Assembly: GCA_023957385.1 (NCBI GenBank) | Contig: JAMLGZ010000001.1 | Span: forward strand, 978,923 to 1,042,922 | Length of the DNA: 64,000 bases | From: Brumimicrobium sp. | Lineage (GTDB): Bacteria > Bacteroidota > Bacteroidia > Flavobacteriales_D > Crocinitomicaceae | Direction: 5' to 3' | Shown: piece by piece, positions 18,878-27,808 of the stretch | How the letters are laid out: every line of letters begins with the position of its first letter | How positions within the stretch are numbered: the first letter of the stretch is position 1 | Position numbers and translations under genes: made by a program | The notes under the pieces: model-generated | The model's database searches: none | What the model was told of the DNA's origin: nothing | Seen by the model: the letters and a program-made list of their open reading frames with translations, nothing else

Positions 18878-19723
18878 TTATTCTTCTTCTTCTTCACTAT
18901 CATCTTCTTCTAAATCGATGTCATCTTCGATAACTTCATCTTTAACGACAGCAATTGTTTTCTTAGAAACTTTTGACTTTTTTGGAAGTTCTTCTTCAGT
19001 TTCCTCTACTTCAGGTTCGATATCTTTAGAAGTTTTTCTTTCTTCTAAACCTTCTTTAATAGCAGCAACAATATGGTCTATAATAACAGCTACAGATTTG
19101 GTAGCATCATCATTTGCAGGGATTGCAAAATCTACTAATTTAGGATTAGAGTTTGTGTCAACCATCGCAAAAGTAGTGATTCCTAAACGGTTTGCTTCAG
19201 TTACAGCAATTTTTTCATTTAAGATATCAACTACAAAAATTGCAGCAGGAAGACGAGTCATATCAGCGATAGAACCAAAGTTTTTCTCTAGTTTTTCTCT
19301 CTGTCTTGTGATGAATAGACGTTCACGTTTAGAAAGTGTATCCCATGTACCGTCAGTTTTCATCTTATCAATAGAAGTCATCTTTCTGATAGATCTTCTT
19401 GTTGTAGCGAAGTTTGTCAACATACCACCAGTCCATCTTTCTGTAACGTATGGCATATTAACTTCTTTAATTCTGTCGATAAGAACTTGTTTTGCTTGTT
19501 TCTTAGTAGCAACAAATAATACTTTCTTACCTGATTTTGCAATTTGTTTAATTGCAGCACTTGCTTGGTCTAAGCAAGTAATTGTCTTATTTAAATCAAT
19601 AATGTGGATACCTTTTTGCTCTGCAAAAATGTATGGAGCCATTGCTGGGTTCCACTTTCTTTTGAGGTGTCCAAAGTGTACACCTGCATCTAATAATTCT
19701 TTAAAATTTGCTTTTTTTGACAT
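18878..19723 (-). CDS. rpsB: 30S ribosomal protein S2
   Basis: Small-subunit protein that binds S1 and the 16S head/platform junction. The core of about 230 residues has the family motifs AGVHFGHLKRKWNPAMAPYI and ERWTGGMLTNFATTRRSI. Unusually, residues about 235-281 form an extension with basic patches (KKSKVSKKTIAVVKDE) ending in a strongly acidic tail (EEDDSEEEEE). The core is undisturbed, so the tail is probably tolerated on the solvent side. The gene is separated from rpsI by 109 bases without an evident gene. Confidence 0.97.
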   Translation of the reverse strand: MSKKANFKELLDAGVHFGHLKRKWNPAMAPYIFAEQKGIHIIDLNKTITCLDQASAAIKQIAKSGKKVLFVATKKQAKQVLIDRIKEVNMPYVTERWTGGMLTNFATTRRSIRKMTSIDKMKTDGTWDTLSKRERLFITRQREKLEKNFGSIADMTRLPAAIFVVDILNEKIAVTEANRLGITTFAMVDTNSNPKLVDFAIPANDDATKSVAVIIDHIVAAIKEGLEERKTSKDIEPEVEETEEELPKKSKVSKKTIAVVKDEVIEDDIDLEEDDSEEEEE

Positions 19724-19832
19724 TTTTTTATTTTTTCTAGTTTACGTTCCTTTAGTAATCAGTAGAAGAGGGTTCTTTCGAAAAGTACTCAACCACTTGG
19801 ATACTAAACAATCGCCAAATAAAGTTAATATT

Positions 19833-20219
19833 CTAACGTTTAGAGAATTGGAATTTCTTACGTGCTTTTGGCTGTCCTGGCTTCTTACGCTCAACCATTC
19901 TAGGGTCACGTGTCATTAATCCACCTTCTTTTAACGTAGGTTTTAATTCTTCGTTCAATTTTACAAGTGCTCTTGCAATTCCTAAACGGATTGCTTCTGC
20001 CTGCCCATTGATTCCTCCACCTGCTACGTTTACAGTTACGTCATACTGACCAGCAGTTTCAGTAACGTTAAATGATTGCTGAACTTTTGACTGTAAAGTT
20101 GCAATTGGAAAGTATTCTTTATAATCACGCTTATTTACTGTAATATTACCTTTTCCTGGCTTTAAGTAAACACGTGCAACAGAAGTTTTTCTTCTTCCTA
20201 ATGTATTTATAACTTCCAT
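19833..20219 (-). CDS. rpsI: 30S ribosomal protein S9
   Basis: A 128-residue S9. Its basic C-terminal tail ([14 protein letters not shown]) reaches the P-site tRNA, and the terminal -KR is the conserved feature. The N-terminal [22 protein letters not shown] (in part) and the middle [19 protein letters not shown] are diagnostic. It follows rplM by 5 bases in the standard rplM-rpsI pair. Confidence 0.97.
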   Translation of the reverse strand: MEVINTLGRRKTSVARVYLKPGKGNITVNKRDYKEYFPIATLQSKVQQSFNVTETAGQYDVTVNVAGGGINGQAEAIRLGIARALVKLNEELKPTLKEGGLMTRDPRMVERKKPGQPKARKKFQFSKR

Positions 20220-20224
20220 ATTTT

Positions 20225-20680
20225 TTATTTGATAGATTCTAAATCAATTTTCTCTGGCTTTTGAGCTTCATACTTGTGTTCTGAACCTGCAATAACCCTC
20301 AAATTCTTATACATTGCATTACCTAATTTAGATTTAGGTAACATTCTTCTAACAGCCATTTCTACTAAGCGCTCAGGATATCTATCTCTGATTTGCTCTG
20401 CTGTTAATTCGCGCTGACCTCCTGGGTAACCTGAGTATCTAATATACTTCTTTGTAGCCCATTTCTCTCCATTTAAATTGATTTTCTCAGCGTTGATAAC
20501 AATAACGTTATCTCCACAATCAGAGTTTGGAGTGAAATTAGTTTTGTGTTTACCACGGATCAATTGCGCTACCTTGCTGGCCATACGCCCTAGCGTTTCG
20601 CCTTCCGCATCTACCAAAAGCCACTTTTTATTGGCATTCTCTTTACCGATAGAAACAGTTTTGTAACTTAATGTATCCAC
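20225..20680 (-). CDS. rplM: 50S ribosomal protein L13
   Basis: A 151-residue early-assembly large-subunit protein. Diagnostic segments are [36 protein letters not shown] and [19 protein letters not shown]. First gene of the translation series on the minus strand, it has a good promoter about 50-80 bases upstream. The short leader (20681-20720) can form a small CCCA/TGGG hairpin. L13 leaders are known regulatory targets in Bacteroidia, but I cannot show regulation here. Confidence 0.97.
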   Translation of the reverse strand: MDTLSYKTVSIGKENANKKWLLVDAEGETLGRMASKVAQLIRGKHKTNFTPNSDCGDNVIVINAEKINLNGEKWATKKYIRYSGYPGGQRELTAEQIRDRYPERLVEMAVRRMLPKSKLGNAMYKNLRVIAGSEHKYEAQKPEKIDLESIK

Positions 20681-20726
20681 TATTATTAATTTTTATAAAT
20701 AAGACAATAATCCCAATTTGGGGGTG

Positions 20727-20757
20727 CAAATATACAATTTAATGAATTGAATAACAA
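20727..20757 (-). promoter_or_regulatory. Promoter of rplM-rpsI
   Basis: Minus strand: TTG (20757-20755), 20 bases, TATATTTG (20734-20727), a full consensus match. The leader to the rplM ATG is about 40 bases. Confidence 0.75.
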
Positions 20758-20905
20758 ATAGTGGTTAAAAAGTTTTCTAAAATTTCATCTTTTTTCAAAA
20801 ATACGCTCTTTTTTCTTCTCGTGTATGTTTTTAAAACAGATGAAATATTCTATTTATTCAGATGATTTGCTATTTTTGGACATGTAATTTTCAAATATAT
20901 ATAAA

Positions 20906-23020
20906 ATGAAATCTTTTTCTATTATTCTTCTTATAATATTCACAACTTTCTTTGTCTCTGCTCAAAAAGAAATGTCTCTCGAGCAATCTGTGTTGGGACA
21001 ATATCAACAATTTTATCCAACAAATGTTTTTGAATTCTCTTGGATAGGGGATAATGGTGAATATGCTTATCTAGAAAATTATCGTACACTTATTATTGGT
21101 AAAGTGGGAGGGAAGGAAACAAACTCTCTATCTATCCAAGAAGTAAATGAAAAAATAGGCACTAAATTCAACTATTTTGCTGGTTTAGCTTGGAAAGATT
21201 GCAATCAATTTATATTAAATGATGAAAATATAATTGCATTTTATAATATTTCAAAAAAGGAAGGAAGAACCCTGGATTTACCCGAAAAAGCGGAGAACAT
21301 TACGTTTAATGCTACATTTGATAAAGTAGCATATACCATTGACAATAATCTTTATTATTCCTCTTTGGATAAATTTGAACAACATGTTGTTGTGGAGAAT
21401 AGCGATAAAAACATTGTTACTGGTCAAGCTATTTCACGAAACGAAATGGGTATTGATGGAGGTATATTTTGGGCTCCTTCAGGTAAACATCTGGCTTTCT
21501 ATCAGAAAGACGAATCTCTTGTGCATGATTATCCGTTATTAAATAATGAAGATTATCCTGGTTCTTTAAAATCTATTAAATATCCTATGGCAGGACAAGA
21601 GAGTGAGCGTGTTAAAGTAGGTATCCTAACTTTGGATAAAAATGAAACTGTATTTATTTCACCTCAAAATGGTATTGATTATTATTTAACTAATTTGGCG
21701 TGGACTCCTGATGAAAACTATATTATACTTGCCGAAGTTGCTCGCTCACAAGATCATATTTGGGTACAAAAATACGATAGAAATGGGAAGTTACTCAAAG
21801 TGCTTTTTGAGGAAACAAGTAAAACATGGGTGGAGCCTGAACGCCCTGCTTATTTTCCTTCTAAAACAAGTAATGACTTTGTTTGGGTGAGTGAGCGTGA
21901 TGGTTTTGATAATCTTTACTTTTACTCTGAAAATGGAGATTTAAAAACACAATTAACTAATAATAAATTCCCTTTAAAATCGATAGTCGCTAGTCAGAAT
22001 GGAGAGGTATATTTCTTGGCTACCGGAGTCAGCCCATTGAATACTTTATTATATAAAGTAAATACGAAAGGAAAACAAGCCTTGTTGACAATGGAAGAAG
22101 GAACGCATACAGTTAGCATAGATGCAGCTGGGAAATATATATTTGATCAATTCTCTGCACACAGTATCCCGAATAAAGCTCAAATACTTGATGCAAAAGG
22201 TAAATCAGTCCAAATTTTAGTAAATGCCGAAAATCCTTTAGCAGAATATGGAATGCCAGAAGCTGAAATCAACGTTATTAAAAATAAAAATGGGACAGAT
22301 TTATATACTCGGATGATAAAGCCCAAAAACTTTGATTCATCTAAGAAATATCCAGTTCTGATTTATGTTTATGGGGGACCTCATGCTCAGTTAATAACCA
22401 ATAGTTGGTTAGACGGTGGAAGTTTATGGATGTATTGGATGGCTAATCAAGGGTATATTATATTTACATTAGATAACCGAGGTTCAGCAAACAGAGGAGC
22501 AGAGTTTGAACATGTTATTCATAGACAACTTGGAGTTGCTGAGAATGAAGACCAATTAGTCGGTGTTGAATATTTAAAGAGTTTACCGTTTGTAGATGCC
22601 AATAGATTAGCAGTGCATGGTTGGAGTTTTGGAGGATTTATGACATGTACGATGTTGTTAAAGTCTCCTGATTTATTTAAAGTAGGTGTAGCTGGTGGTG
22701 CAGTAACTGATTGGAAATATTATGAGATTATGTATGGTGAGCGTTATATGGATACCCCACAAGAGAATCCTGAAGGTTATGAAAAAACTTCAATAATCAA
22801 TCAAGCAGATCAATTAAAATCAAAGTTGTTGCTTATTCATGGAACTATTGACCCGGTTGTGGTGATGCAACATACTTTGGCGTTGACTGAAAAATTTGTG
22901 CAGCTAGGAATTCAAATGGATTATTTCCCTTACCCTATGCACGAGCATAATGTATTGGGCATAGATAGAGCCCATTTGATGCGAAAAGTGTTAATGTATA
23001 TAATGGAAAATAATAAGTAG
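20906..23020 (+). CDS. S9 family dipeptidyl peptidase IV-like
   Basis: Secreted serine peptidase that should release X-Pro dipeptides. The 704 residues comprise a signal peptide (1-19, ending SAQ), a DPP IV-type beta-propeller (about 30-440, including GIDGGIFWAPSGKHLAFYQKD) and a C-terminal alpha/beta hydrolase. The catalytic triad is Ser574 (HGWSFGG), Asp649 (HGTIDP) and probably His681 (HEHN). DWKYYEIMYGERYMDTP after the nucleophile is typical of DPP IV. It converges on a small secreted protein gene with no gap between stops. Confidence 0.88.
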   Translation: MKSFSIILLIIFTTFFVSAQKEMSLEQSVLGQYQQFYPTNVFEFSWIGDNGEYAYLENYRTLIIGKVGGKETNSLSIQEVNEKIGTKFNYFAGLAWKDCNQFILNDENIIAFYNISKKEGRTLDLPEKAENITFNATFDKVAYTIDNNLYYSSLDKFEQHVVVENSDKNIVTGQAISRNEMGIDGGIFWAPSGKHLAFYQKDESLVHDYPLLNNEDYPGSLKSIKYPMAGQESERVKVGILTLDKNETVFISPQNGIDYYLTNLAWTPDENYIILAEVARSQDHIWVQKYDRNGKLLKVLFEETSKTWVEPERPAYFPSKTSNDFVWVSERDGFDNLYFYSENGDLKTQLTNNKFPLKSIVASQNGEVYFLATGVSPLNTLLYKVNTKGKQALLTMEEGTHTVSIDAAGKYIFDQFSAHSIPNKAQILDAKGKSVQILVNAENPLAEYGMPEAEINVIKNKNGTDLYTRMIKPKNFDSSKKYPVLIYVYGGPHAQLITNSWLDGGSLWMYWMANQGYIIFTLDNRGSANRGAEFEHVIHRQLGVAENEDQLVGVEYLKSLPFVDANRLAVHGWSFGGFMTCTMLLKSPDLFKVGVAGGAVTDWKYYEIMYGERYMDTPQENPEGYEKTSIINQADQLKSKLLLIHGTIDPVVVMQHTLALTEKFVQLGIQMDYFPYPMHEHNVLGIDRAHLMRKVLMYIMENNK

Positions 23021-23563
23021 TTAAAGCCAAGATTTATTTAGCTTCTTTTCTACTTGTTTCATCAATTTTCGGATAACAACTTCTTTTGATCCAACATTTC
23101 CTACGCGGATTAATTCCGTATGGATAGGTTCTAAGTTGCGGTAGAATGTAAATGTGAAAGTTACATTGGTTGTATTATCTCTGTAGAGAGGGAATAAATG
23201 TCCTGCTTTAATTTCTTCTTCAAATGAAGTTTGCTTGGAAGGGAATTTAAATTTGGTATTGTATCCACGTACGGAAACGAGCAAATACGTATCTATTCCC
23301 TCTCCTTTTAATTTGGATTGCAGAGTGTCAGATAATAAAGCCAACGGCGATCCTCCTTGTTTGATTACATTTAAAGATGCTTTGGTTTTTACATTGTATG
23401 CATTGAGCATTTGAATTAAAGCAATTTCTAATGAATATCTGTCAGACACGTCATTTTGCTGTGCAATCACTAAAGCATTTCTTGTTTGTAATGGGCGATT
23501 CTGTGCGAATACCGCTGTTTGAACAAACAAGAAAGTACCTAAGAGTAGAAAGAGAGTTTTCAT
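23021..23563 (-). CDS. Hypothetical secreted protein
   Basis: A 180-residue protein with a clear signal peptide (1-20, ending VFAQ). I do not recognise the mature domain: an N-terminal stretch ALVIAQQNDVSDRYSLEIAL, a middle with DTYLLVSVRGYNTKFK, and a beta-rich VTFTFTFYRNLEPIHTELI. The shape recalls small Bacteroidota periplasmic proteins with a DUF4136/DUF4410-like strand pattern, but this is not a firm match. It lies 16 bases downstream of queA, perhaps cotranscribed. Confidence 0.65.
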   Translation of the reverse strand: MKTLFLLLGTFLFVQTAVFAQNRPLQTRNALVIAQQNDVSDRYSLEIALIQMLNAYNVKTKASLNVIKQGGSPLALLSDTLQSKLKGEGIDTYLLVSVRGYNTKFKFPSKQTSFEEEIKAGHLFPLYRDNTTNVTFTFTFYRNLEPIHTELIRVGNVGSKEVVIRKLMKQVEKKLNKSWL

Positions 23564-23579
23564 TACAGTTTATTTAAAC

Positions 23580-24629
23580 TTAAAGGATAAGCATAGCGTC
23601 TCCGTATGAATAAAATCTATATTTCTCTTTTATTGCTTCGTGATATGCCTCCATCATTAAGTCATGCCCTGCAAATGCCGAAATCATCATTAATAGGGTA
23701 GAGGAAGGTGTATGGAAATTAGTTATCATAGCATCAGCAATAGAAAAATCATAAGGTGGAAAAATAAATTTATTTGTCCAGCCATCAAAAGGTTTTAATA
23801 AGCCGTCTGTTGATACTGAAGATTCAATAGCTCTCATGGTTGTTGTCCCAACAGCACATACTTTATGTCTATTCATCTTAGCCTTGTTTACAATATTAGA
23901 AGCTTTTTCGGAGATAATGGTTTGTTCAGAATCCATTTTGTGTTTGGTTAAGTCTTCTACTTCAACCTCTCTAAAAGTACCTAGTCCAATATGTAAAGTA
24001 ATATCAGCAAAATCAATTCCTTTTAGTTCCATTCGTTTTAGCAAATGTTTAGAAAAGTGTAATCCTGCAGTTGGGGCAGCTACGGCACCTTCAACAGATG
24101 CGTATATAGTTTGATAATTATCAGCGTCTTCAGGAACAGTTTTTCTATCAATATATTTTGGAAGAGGGGTTTCTCCTAAACTTTCAATTTTTGCTTTAAA
24201 TTCATCGTAAGAACCACTAAATAAGAAACGTAAAGTTCTCCCTCTAGAAGTTGTATTATCAATAACTTCTGCAACTAGTTCTTCATCATCACCGAAATAC
24301 AGTTTATTTCCAATTCTAATTTTACGTGCTGGATCTACCAACACATCCCATAGTAGAGATTCATGATTCAACTCTCTTAAGAGGAATACTTCAATTTTTG
24401 CTCCTGTTTTTTCTTTATTACCATATAAACGAGCTGGGAACACCTTTGTGTTGTTACGAATCATCACATCACCTTCCTCAAAATAATCGATAAGATCTTT
24501 GAAAAGTTTATGCTCAATTTTTCCTGTTTTTCTATCTACTACTAATAACCGGCATTCATCACGATTCTCACTAGGATATTTGGCGATTAGCTCTTCTGGT
24601 AAATTAAAATCGAACTCTGAAAGTTTCAT
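23580..24629 (-). CDS. queA: tRNA preQ1(34) S-adenosylmethionine ribosyltransferase-isomerase
   Basis: Transfers and isomerises the ribosyl group of SAM onto preQ1 at the wobble base, forming epoxyqueuosine in tRNA with GUN anticodons. It has 349 residues. Family marks are [14 protein letters not shown] at the N-terminus, [15 protein letters not shown] near 180, [10 protein letters not shown] near 215 and [11 protein letters not shown] near the C-terminus. It lies 93 bases after truB. A TATCTTTG box on the minus strand (24665-24658) could give it its own promoter. Confidence 0.95.
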   Translation of the reverse strand: MKLSEFDFNLPEELIAKYPSENRDECRLLVVDRKTGKIEHKLFKDLIDYFEEGDVMIRNNTKVFPARLYGNKEKTGAKIEVFLLRELNHESLLWDVLVDPARKIRIGNKLYFGDDEELVAEVIDNTTSRGRTLRFLFSGSYDEFKAKIESLGETPLPKYIDRKTVPEDADNYQTIYASVEGAVAAPTAGLHFSKHLLKRMELKGIDFADITLHIGLGTFREVEVEDLTKHKMDSEQTIISEKASNIVNKAKMNRHKVCAVGTTTMRAIESSVSTDGLLKPFDGWTNKFIFPPYDFSIADAMITNFHTPSSTLLMMISAFAGHDLMMEAYHEAIKEKYRFYSYGDAMLIL

Positions 24630-24722
24630 GTTTTATTTCTCTATTTTTTAAGCCTACAAAGATACTATATATTTTTGATAAATAAAAAAGTATCATTATG
24701 AGGTGTGTTAAATTGTTATAAT

Positions 24723-25433
24723 CTATTCACTTAACGTAACTTCTTCGATTTTGTTTAGCCAATATTCAACCGACTCACTGTTTTCAATGGAAAAAGAACC
24801 CGAGTGTGTTCTTCGCAAAGCAATAAGTGTAGCCCCTGATTGTAGGGCTTTTCCAAAATCGTTTGCTAGCGACCGAATATAAGTACCTTTGGAACAAGTC
24901 ACTTTAAAATCTATTTCTGGCATACGGATATCTGTAATTTGAAATGATTCAATAACTATATCGTTTGCTTCTAATTCAAGATCTTTCCCTTTTCGGGCGG
25001 ATAGATAAGCGGGTTTTCCATTTATCTTTTTAGCTGAAAAAATAGGGGGGATTTGTTTTTGAGCTCCCTCCATATTCTGAGCAGTCTGTATAATGTCTTC
25101 TTTTAAAATATGAGAGATGTCAAATGTTTGATTAAATTCTGTTTCTAGATCATAGCTAGGGGTGGTTTTTCCTAATAAAAAAGTCCCTGTGTAGGTTTTA
25201 TTTTCTGCTGTTAGTGATTCACTCAATTTAGTGTTCTTACCAGTACAAATAATTAGTAAACCTGTTGCCAGAGGGTCTAAAGTTCCTGCGTGCCCAACTT
25301 TAAATTTTTTTATATTGTACTTTTTACGAAGTTTCCACCTCAATTTATTAACTACATCAAAGGATGTCCAATGTAATGGTTTATCAACAAGAAGAGTTTC
25401 TCCTTCTTTAAAATCAAAGTTGTCTTTTTGCAT
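24723..25433 (-). CDS. truB: tRNA pseudouridine(55) synthase
   Basis: Makes pseudouridine 55 in the T-loop of tRNAs. The 236 residues represent the catalytic core without a C-terminal PUA domain, common in this phylum. The catalytic Asp53 lies in VGHAGTLDPLATGLLI. Other marks are VDKPLHWTSFDVVNKLR and SKGTYIRSLANDFG. It belongs to the usual Bacteroidota group ftsX-DUF3098-(uppP)-truB-queA, but uppP is absent between DUF3098 and truB here. Confidence 0.95.
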   Translation of the reverse strand: MQKDNFDFKEGETLLVDKPLHWTSFDVVNKLRWKLRKKYNIKKFKVGHAGTLDPLATGLLIICTGKNTKLSESLTAENKTYTGTFLLGKTTPSYDLETEFNQTFDISHILKEDIIQTAQNMEGAQKQIPPIFSAKKINGKPAYLSARKGKDLELEANDIVIESFQITDIRMPEIDFKVTCSKGTYIRSLANDFGKALQSGATLIALRRTHSGSFSIENSESVEYWLNKIEEVTLSE

Positions 25434-25459
25434 GTATAATATGAGAATAGAGTCTATTC

Positions 25460-25723
25460 TTACTCTGGCTTTTTATGAGATACAGATTTAGGTCTTTTCA
25501 TAATCGTATAGAAAATGACCACATATCCTAAAAGAATTAAGATAGGTGCAATAGTTAACCTTATTGGCGAAAACAGTTCATTTGCATCGAATACATTAGG
25601 ATCTTTTGAAGCACCTCCTATCATTATAAGAAATCCAATAATATTTAAAAAGATACCTACTAGAAGCAAAATGTAATTTGTTCTGTCAAATAAAAAAGAA
25701 TGTTTATTTCCGTTTGTTCTCAT
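25460..25723 (-). CDS. DUF3098 membrane protein
   Basis: An 87-residue protein with two hydrophobic helices (about 14-36 and 55-76), matching the DUF3098 family found beside ftsX in Bacteroidota. The signature is FLFDRTNYILLLVGIFLNIIGFLIMIGG (in part) followed by NELFSPIRLTIAPILILLG. It lies 4 bases downstream of ftsX. No function is established; position suggests a role with FtsX or the divisome, which is inference. Confidence 0.85.
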   Translation of the reverse strand: MRTNGNKHSFLFDRTNYILLLVGIFLNIIGFLIMIGGASKDPNVFDANELFSPIRLTIAPILILLGYVVIFYTIMKRPKSVSHKKPE

Positions 25724-25727
25724 AATT

Positions 25728-26618
25728 CTAATATAAATTATCTAATTTTTTACGTAAATATTTGTTTAGTGCAAACCAAGTTGAAACTAAGCTAATTATC
25801 ACACCTAATACAATTAAAACTAGGAATAAAAGCAAGAATGTTTTCATATCATAAGCTGGACCGATTATATCCATATAGCGCTTAAGTGCATAGAACACAC
25901 CAATTAAAAGTGCCATTCCTATGATGGCTGATAAGAATCCTTGGAAGATAGAAGTTAAAATAAACGGCTTACGGATAAACCCAGGTTTTGCCCCCACTAG
26001 TTGCATAGTTTTTACAGTAAATCTCTTGGAATATAACGCCAATCTGATAGTGTTATTAATCATTGCGAAAGCAACGATTGTTAAAAGTCCACCGATGGCA
26101 ATAAAAATGTATATCCATTGGAGAAACCCAAGATTTACCTGTTCAATTCTGTGCTCATCATAGTTTACTTCAACTACTTGGTTGGCATATTGAGAGAGAA
26201 TTTTTTCTTTTAATTGAGATAATCCTTCTTTGTTTACAATAGTTGCTGTAGGATTAAAGGTGATAGATGGAGGGAATGGGCTTTTGCCATCGAAAATTTC
26301 TTTAACTTTTTCAGCTTCTTTGTCATTGGACTGAAACACTTCTAAGGCTCTTTCTGGTGAAACAAACCATACAGATTTAATTTCAGGCCAATTCTTTAGT
26401 TCTTGCTCAATCAGTTTGATGTCAGAATCATTTAGGTCGGGATTAAAGAAAAGATCGATTTCAATATTTTCTTTTGCTGCATTTTGAGTATGGTCTAGCC
26501 CAAAATATGCGCCGATTACTAGTCCCAACATGAATAGGACTAGTGAAATGCCAACTACCACAGAAAGATATCCGGATTGTAAACCTCTTTTTTCGTATTT
26601 TTTGGAATTTGAACTCAT
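25728..26618 (-). CDS. ftsX: Cell division ABC-type permease FtsX
   Basis: Transmembrane partner of FtsE, which activates peptidoglycan hydrolases at the septum. From the ATG at 26618 (MSSNSKKYEKRGLQSG) it has 296 residues: a first helix at about 20-45, a periplasmic domain (about 50-175, with SVWFVSPERALEVF) and three C-terminal helices. An in-frame ATG at 26681 would add 21 residues; I prefer the shorter form because relatives begin with MSS-type sequence. ftsE is not adjacent, as usual in this phylum. Confidence 0.88.
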   Translation of the reverse strand: MSSNSKKYEKRGLQSGYLSVVVGISLVLFMLGLVIGAYFGLDHTQNAAKENIEIDLFFNPDLNDSDIKLIEQELKNWPEIKSVWFVSPERALEVFQSNDKEAEKVKEIFDGKSPFPPSITFNPTATIVNKEGLSQLKEKILSQYANQVVEVNYDEHRIEQVNLGFLQWIYIFIAIGGLLTIVAFAMINNTIRLALYSKRFTVKTMQLVGAKPGFIRKPFILTSIFQGFLSAIIGMALLIGVFYALKRYMDIIGPAYDMKTFLLLFLVLIVLGVIISLVSTWFALNKYLRKKLDNLY

Positions 26619-26798
26619 TTGAGTTACGAATGTAGGAAGAATTTTTAGAACTTGTTTTTGAATAGTATATAATTTCTTCAAATTTTGTTAAAGAGATATA
26701 ACTATTTACCCGTTGTTCATTTACAAAAATCAATAATTTATACCGTAAATGAATTTTATTTAATATGTAAAGATGTAAGAGATAGGAACTCCTCTCAA

Positions 26799-26834
26799 TT
26801 GTCACCCCGACGGACGAAGGAGTTTCGGGGTCTA
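26799..26834. repeat. REP-like palindromic intergenic element
   Basis: In the gap between divergent ftsX and the HAD gene, ACCCCGA (26804-26810) is repeated inverted as TCGGGGT (26825-26831) around CGGACGAAGGAGTT. The G+C-rich wording TTGTCACCCCGA...GGGGTCT differs from the AT-rich surroundings and resembles dispersed hairpin repeats of Bacteroidota intergenic DNA. Only one copy is seen in the window. Confidence 0.5.
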
Positions 26835-26896
26835 AGATTATCTACATTTTATTCTAAATTCACAACGAGTAACTATTTTTCTTTTATCTTTCGAAA

Positions 26897-27541
26897 ATGG
26901 TACAATCAACTATTAAAAATATTATTTTGGATTTTGGCGGTGTTCTTCTAAATATCGATTATAATAAAACAATAGAAGCATTTAAACAATTAGGTATTCC
27001 GCATTTTGAGAAGATGTATGCTCAACTTCATCAGACGGATTTATTTAATCAGTTTGAAAAAGGAGAAATTTCAAAAGAACAATTTATTGAAGAACTGAAA
27101 TCATTTCTACCTACAAATATCACTGATGATGCCATTGTACATGCATGGAATGCGATGCTTCTCAATTTTCCAAAAGAAAGATTAGACCTTTTACTTCATT
27201 TAAAACAGAATTATAACCTTGTTTTATTAAGCAATACCAATTTTATTCATATAGAACAATTTAATCTAAATTTATATAGCGAACATGGGATTAGTTCATT
27301 AAAACCTTTTTTTCAAACTATTTATTTTAGTTGCGAAATGGGTATGAAAAAGCCAGATATTGAAATCTTTTTAGAAGTATGTCTTAAGGAAGATTTCTTG
27401 CCTAGTGAAACCTTGTTTATAGATGATTCTCCACAACATATTGAAGGAGCTTTGAGGGCAGGGATTAACGCGTATCTATTAGATACAAAAAAAGAAAATA
27501 TTATTGAGTTATTGCATCGATTACAGTTGATTAAGAAATAG
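26897..27541 (+). CDS. HAD superfamily (subfamily IA) phosphatase
   Basis: A 214-residue cytoplasmic HAD hydrolase of the YihX type. Motif I is ILDFGGVLLN with nucleophile Asp12; the usual second Asp is replaced by Gly, as in many YihX relatives. Motif II is LLSNTN, motif III Lys is in GMKKPDIEIF, and motif IV is FIDDSPQHIEGA. The cap is helical (residues about 20-85). Substrate is probably a small phosphorylated metabolite such as a sugar phosphate; it cannot be named from sequence. Confidence 0.85.
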   Translation: MVQSTIKNIILDFGGVLLNIDYNKTIEAFKQLGIPHFEKMYAQLHQTDLFNQFEKGEISKEQFIEELKSFLPTNITDDAIVHAWNAMLLNFPKERLDLLLHLKQNYNLVLLSNTNFIHIEQFNLNLYSEHGISSLKPFFQTIYFSCEMGMKKPDIEIFLEVCLKEDFLPSETLFIDDSPQHIEGALRAGINAYLLDTKKENIIELLHRLQLIKK

Positions 27542-27555
27542 GGAAGATTATGAGT

Positions 27556-27738
27556 TCACTTACTAGTAACTAATTTAACTTTTACTTTACCTAGTTTTCT
27601 CTTTTTTTCAGTTTTCCCTTTATCACCTACAAATCTTTTGTTGGTTCCTAATGTTCCGATTGCTAAATCAAAAGAAGATTTCTTTAAACATTCTTCTTTT
27701 TCTTTCCACATAGGTATTTTTTCTTCTTGGAGCGTCAT
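27556..27738 (-). CDS. Possible small basic protein
   Basis: A 60-codon frame on the minus strand in an otherwise empty gap. The predicted protein is rich in Lys, with SFDLAIGTLGTNKRFVGDKG in the middle and the highly basic KTEKKRKLGKVKVKLVTSK at the end. I do not recognise it. The clean basic tail is like small nucleic-acid-binding or ribosome-associated proteins. An alternative start is the ATG nine codons in. It may not be expressed. Confidence 0.35.
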   Translation of the reverse strand: MTLQEEKIPMWKEKEECLKKSSFDLAIGTLGTNKRFVGDKGKTEKKRKLGKVKVKLVTSK

Positions 27739-27808
27739 GACTTCTAGTTTTAGCGTTTGTTAATCAATTAACGTTCCAAAAATAGAAGAAGTTGGTTTAG
27801 AAAGTAAA

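Noticed and set aside
18918..19919. A 333-codon open frame on the plus strand opposite rpsB and rpsI
   Set aside because: It is antisense to two certain ribosomal protein genes and its residues (Ser/Ile/Phe-rich) are what the opposite strand of AT-rich coding DNA gives; no domain is seen.
26461..26805. A 114-codon minus-strand frame across the ftsX start
   Set aside because: It overlaps the N-terminal coding part of ftsX in another frame, has no family resemblance and runs through the intergenic gap.
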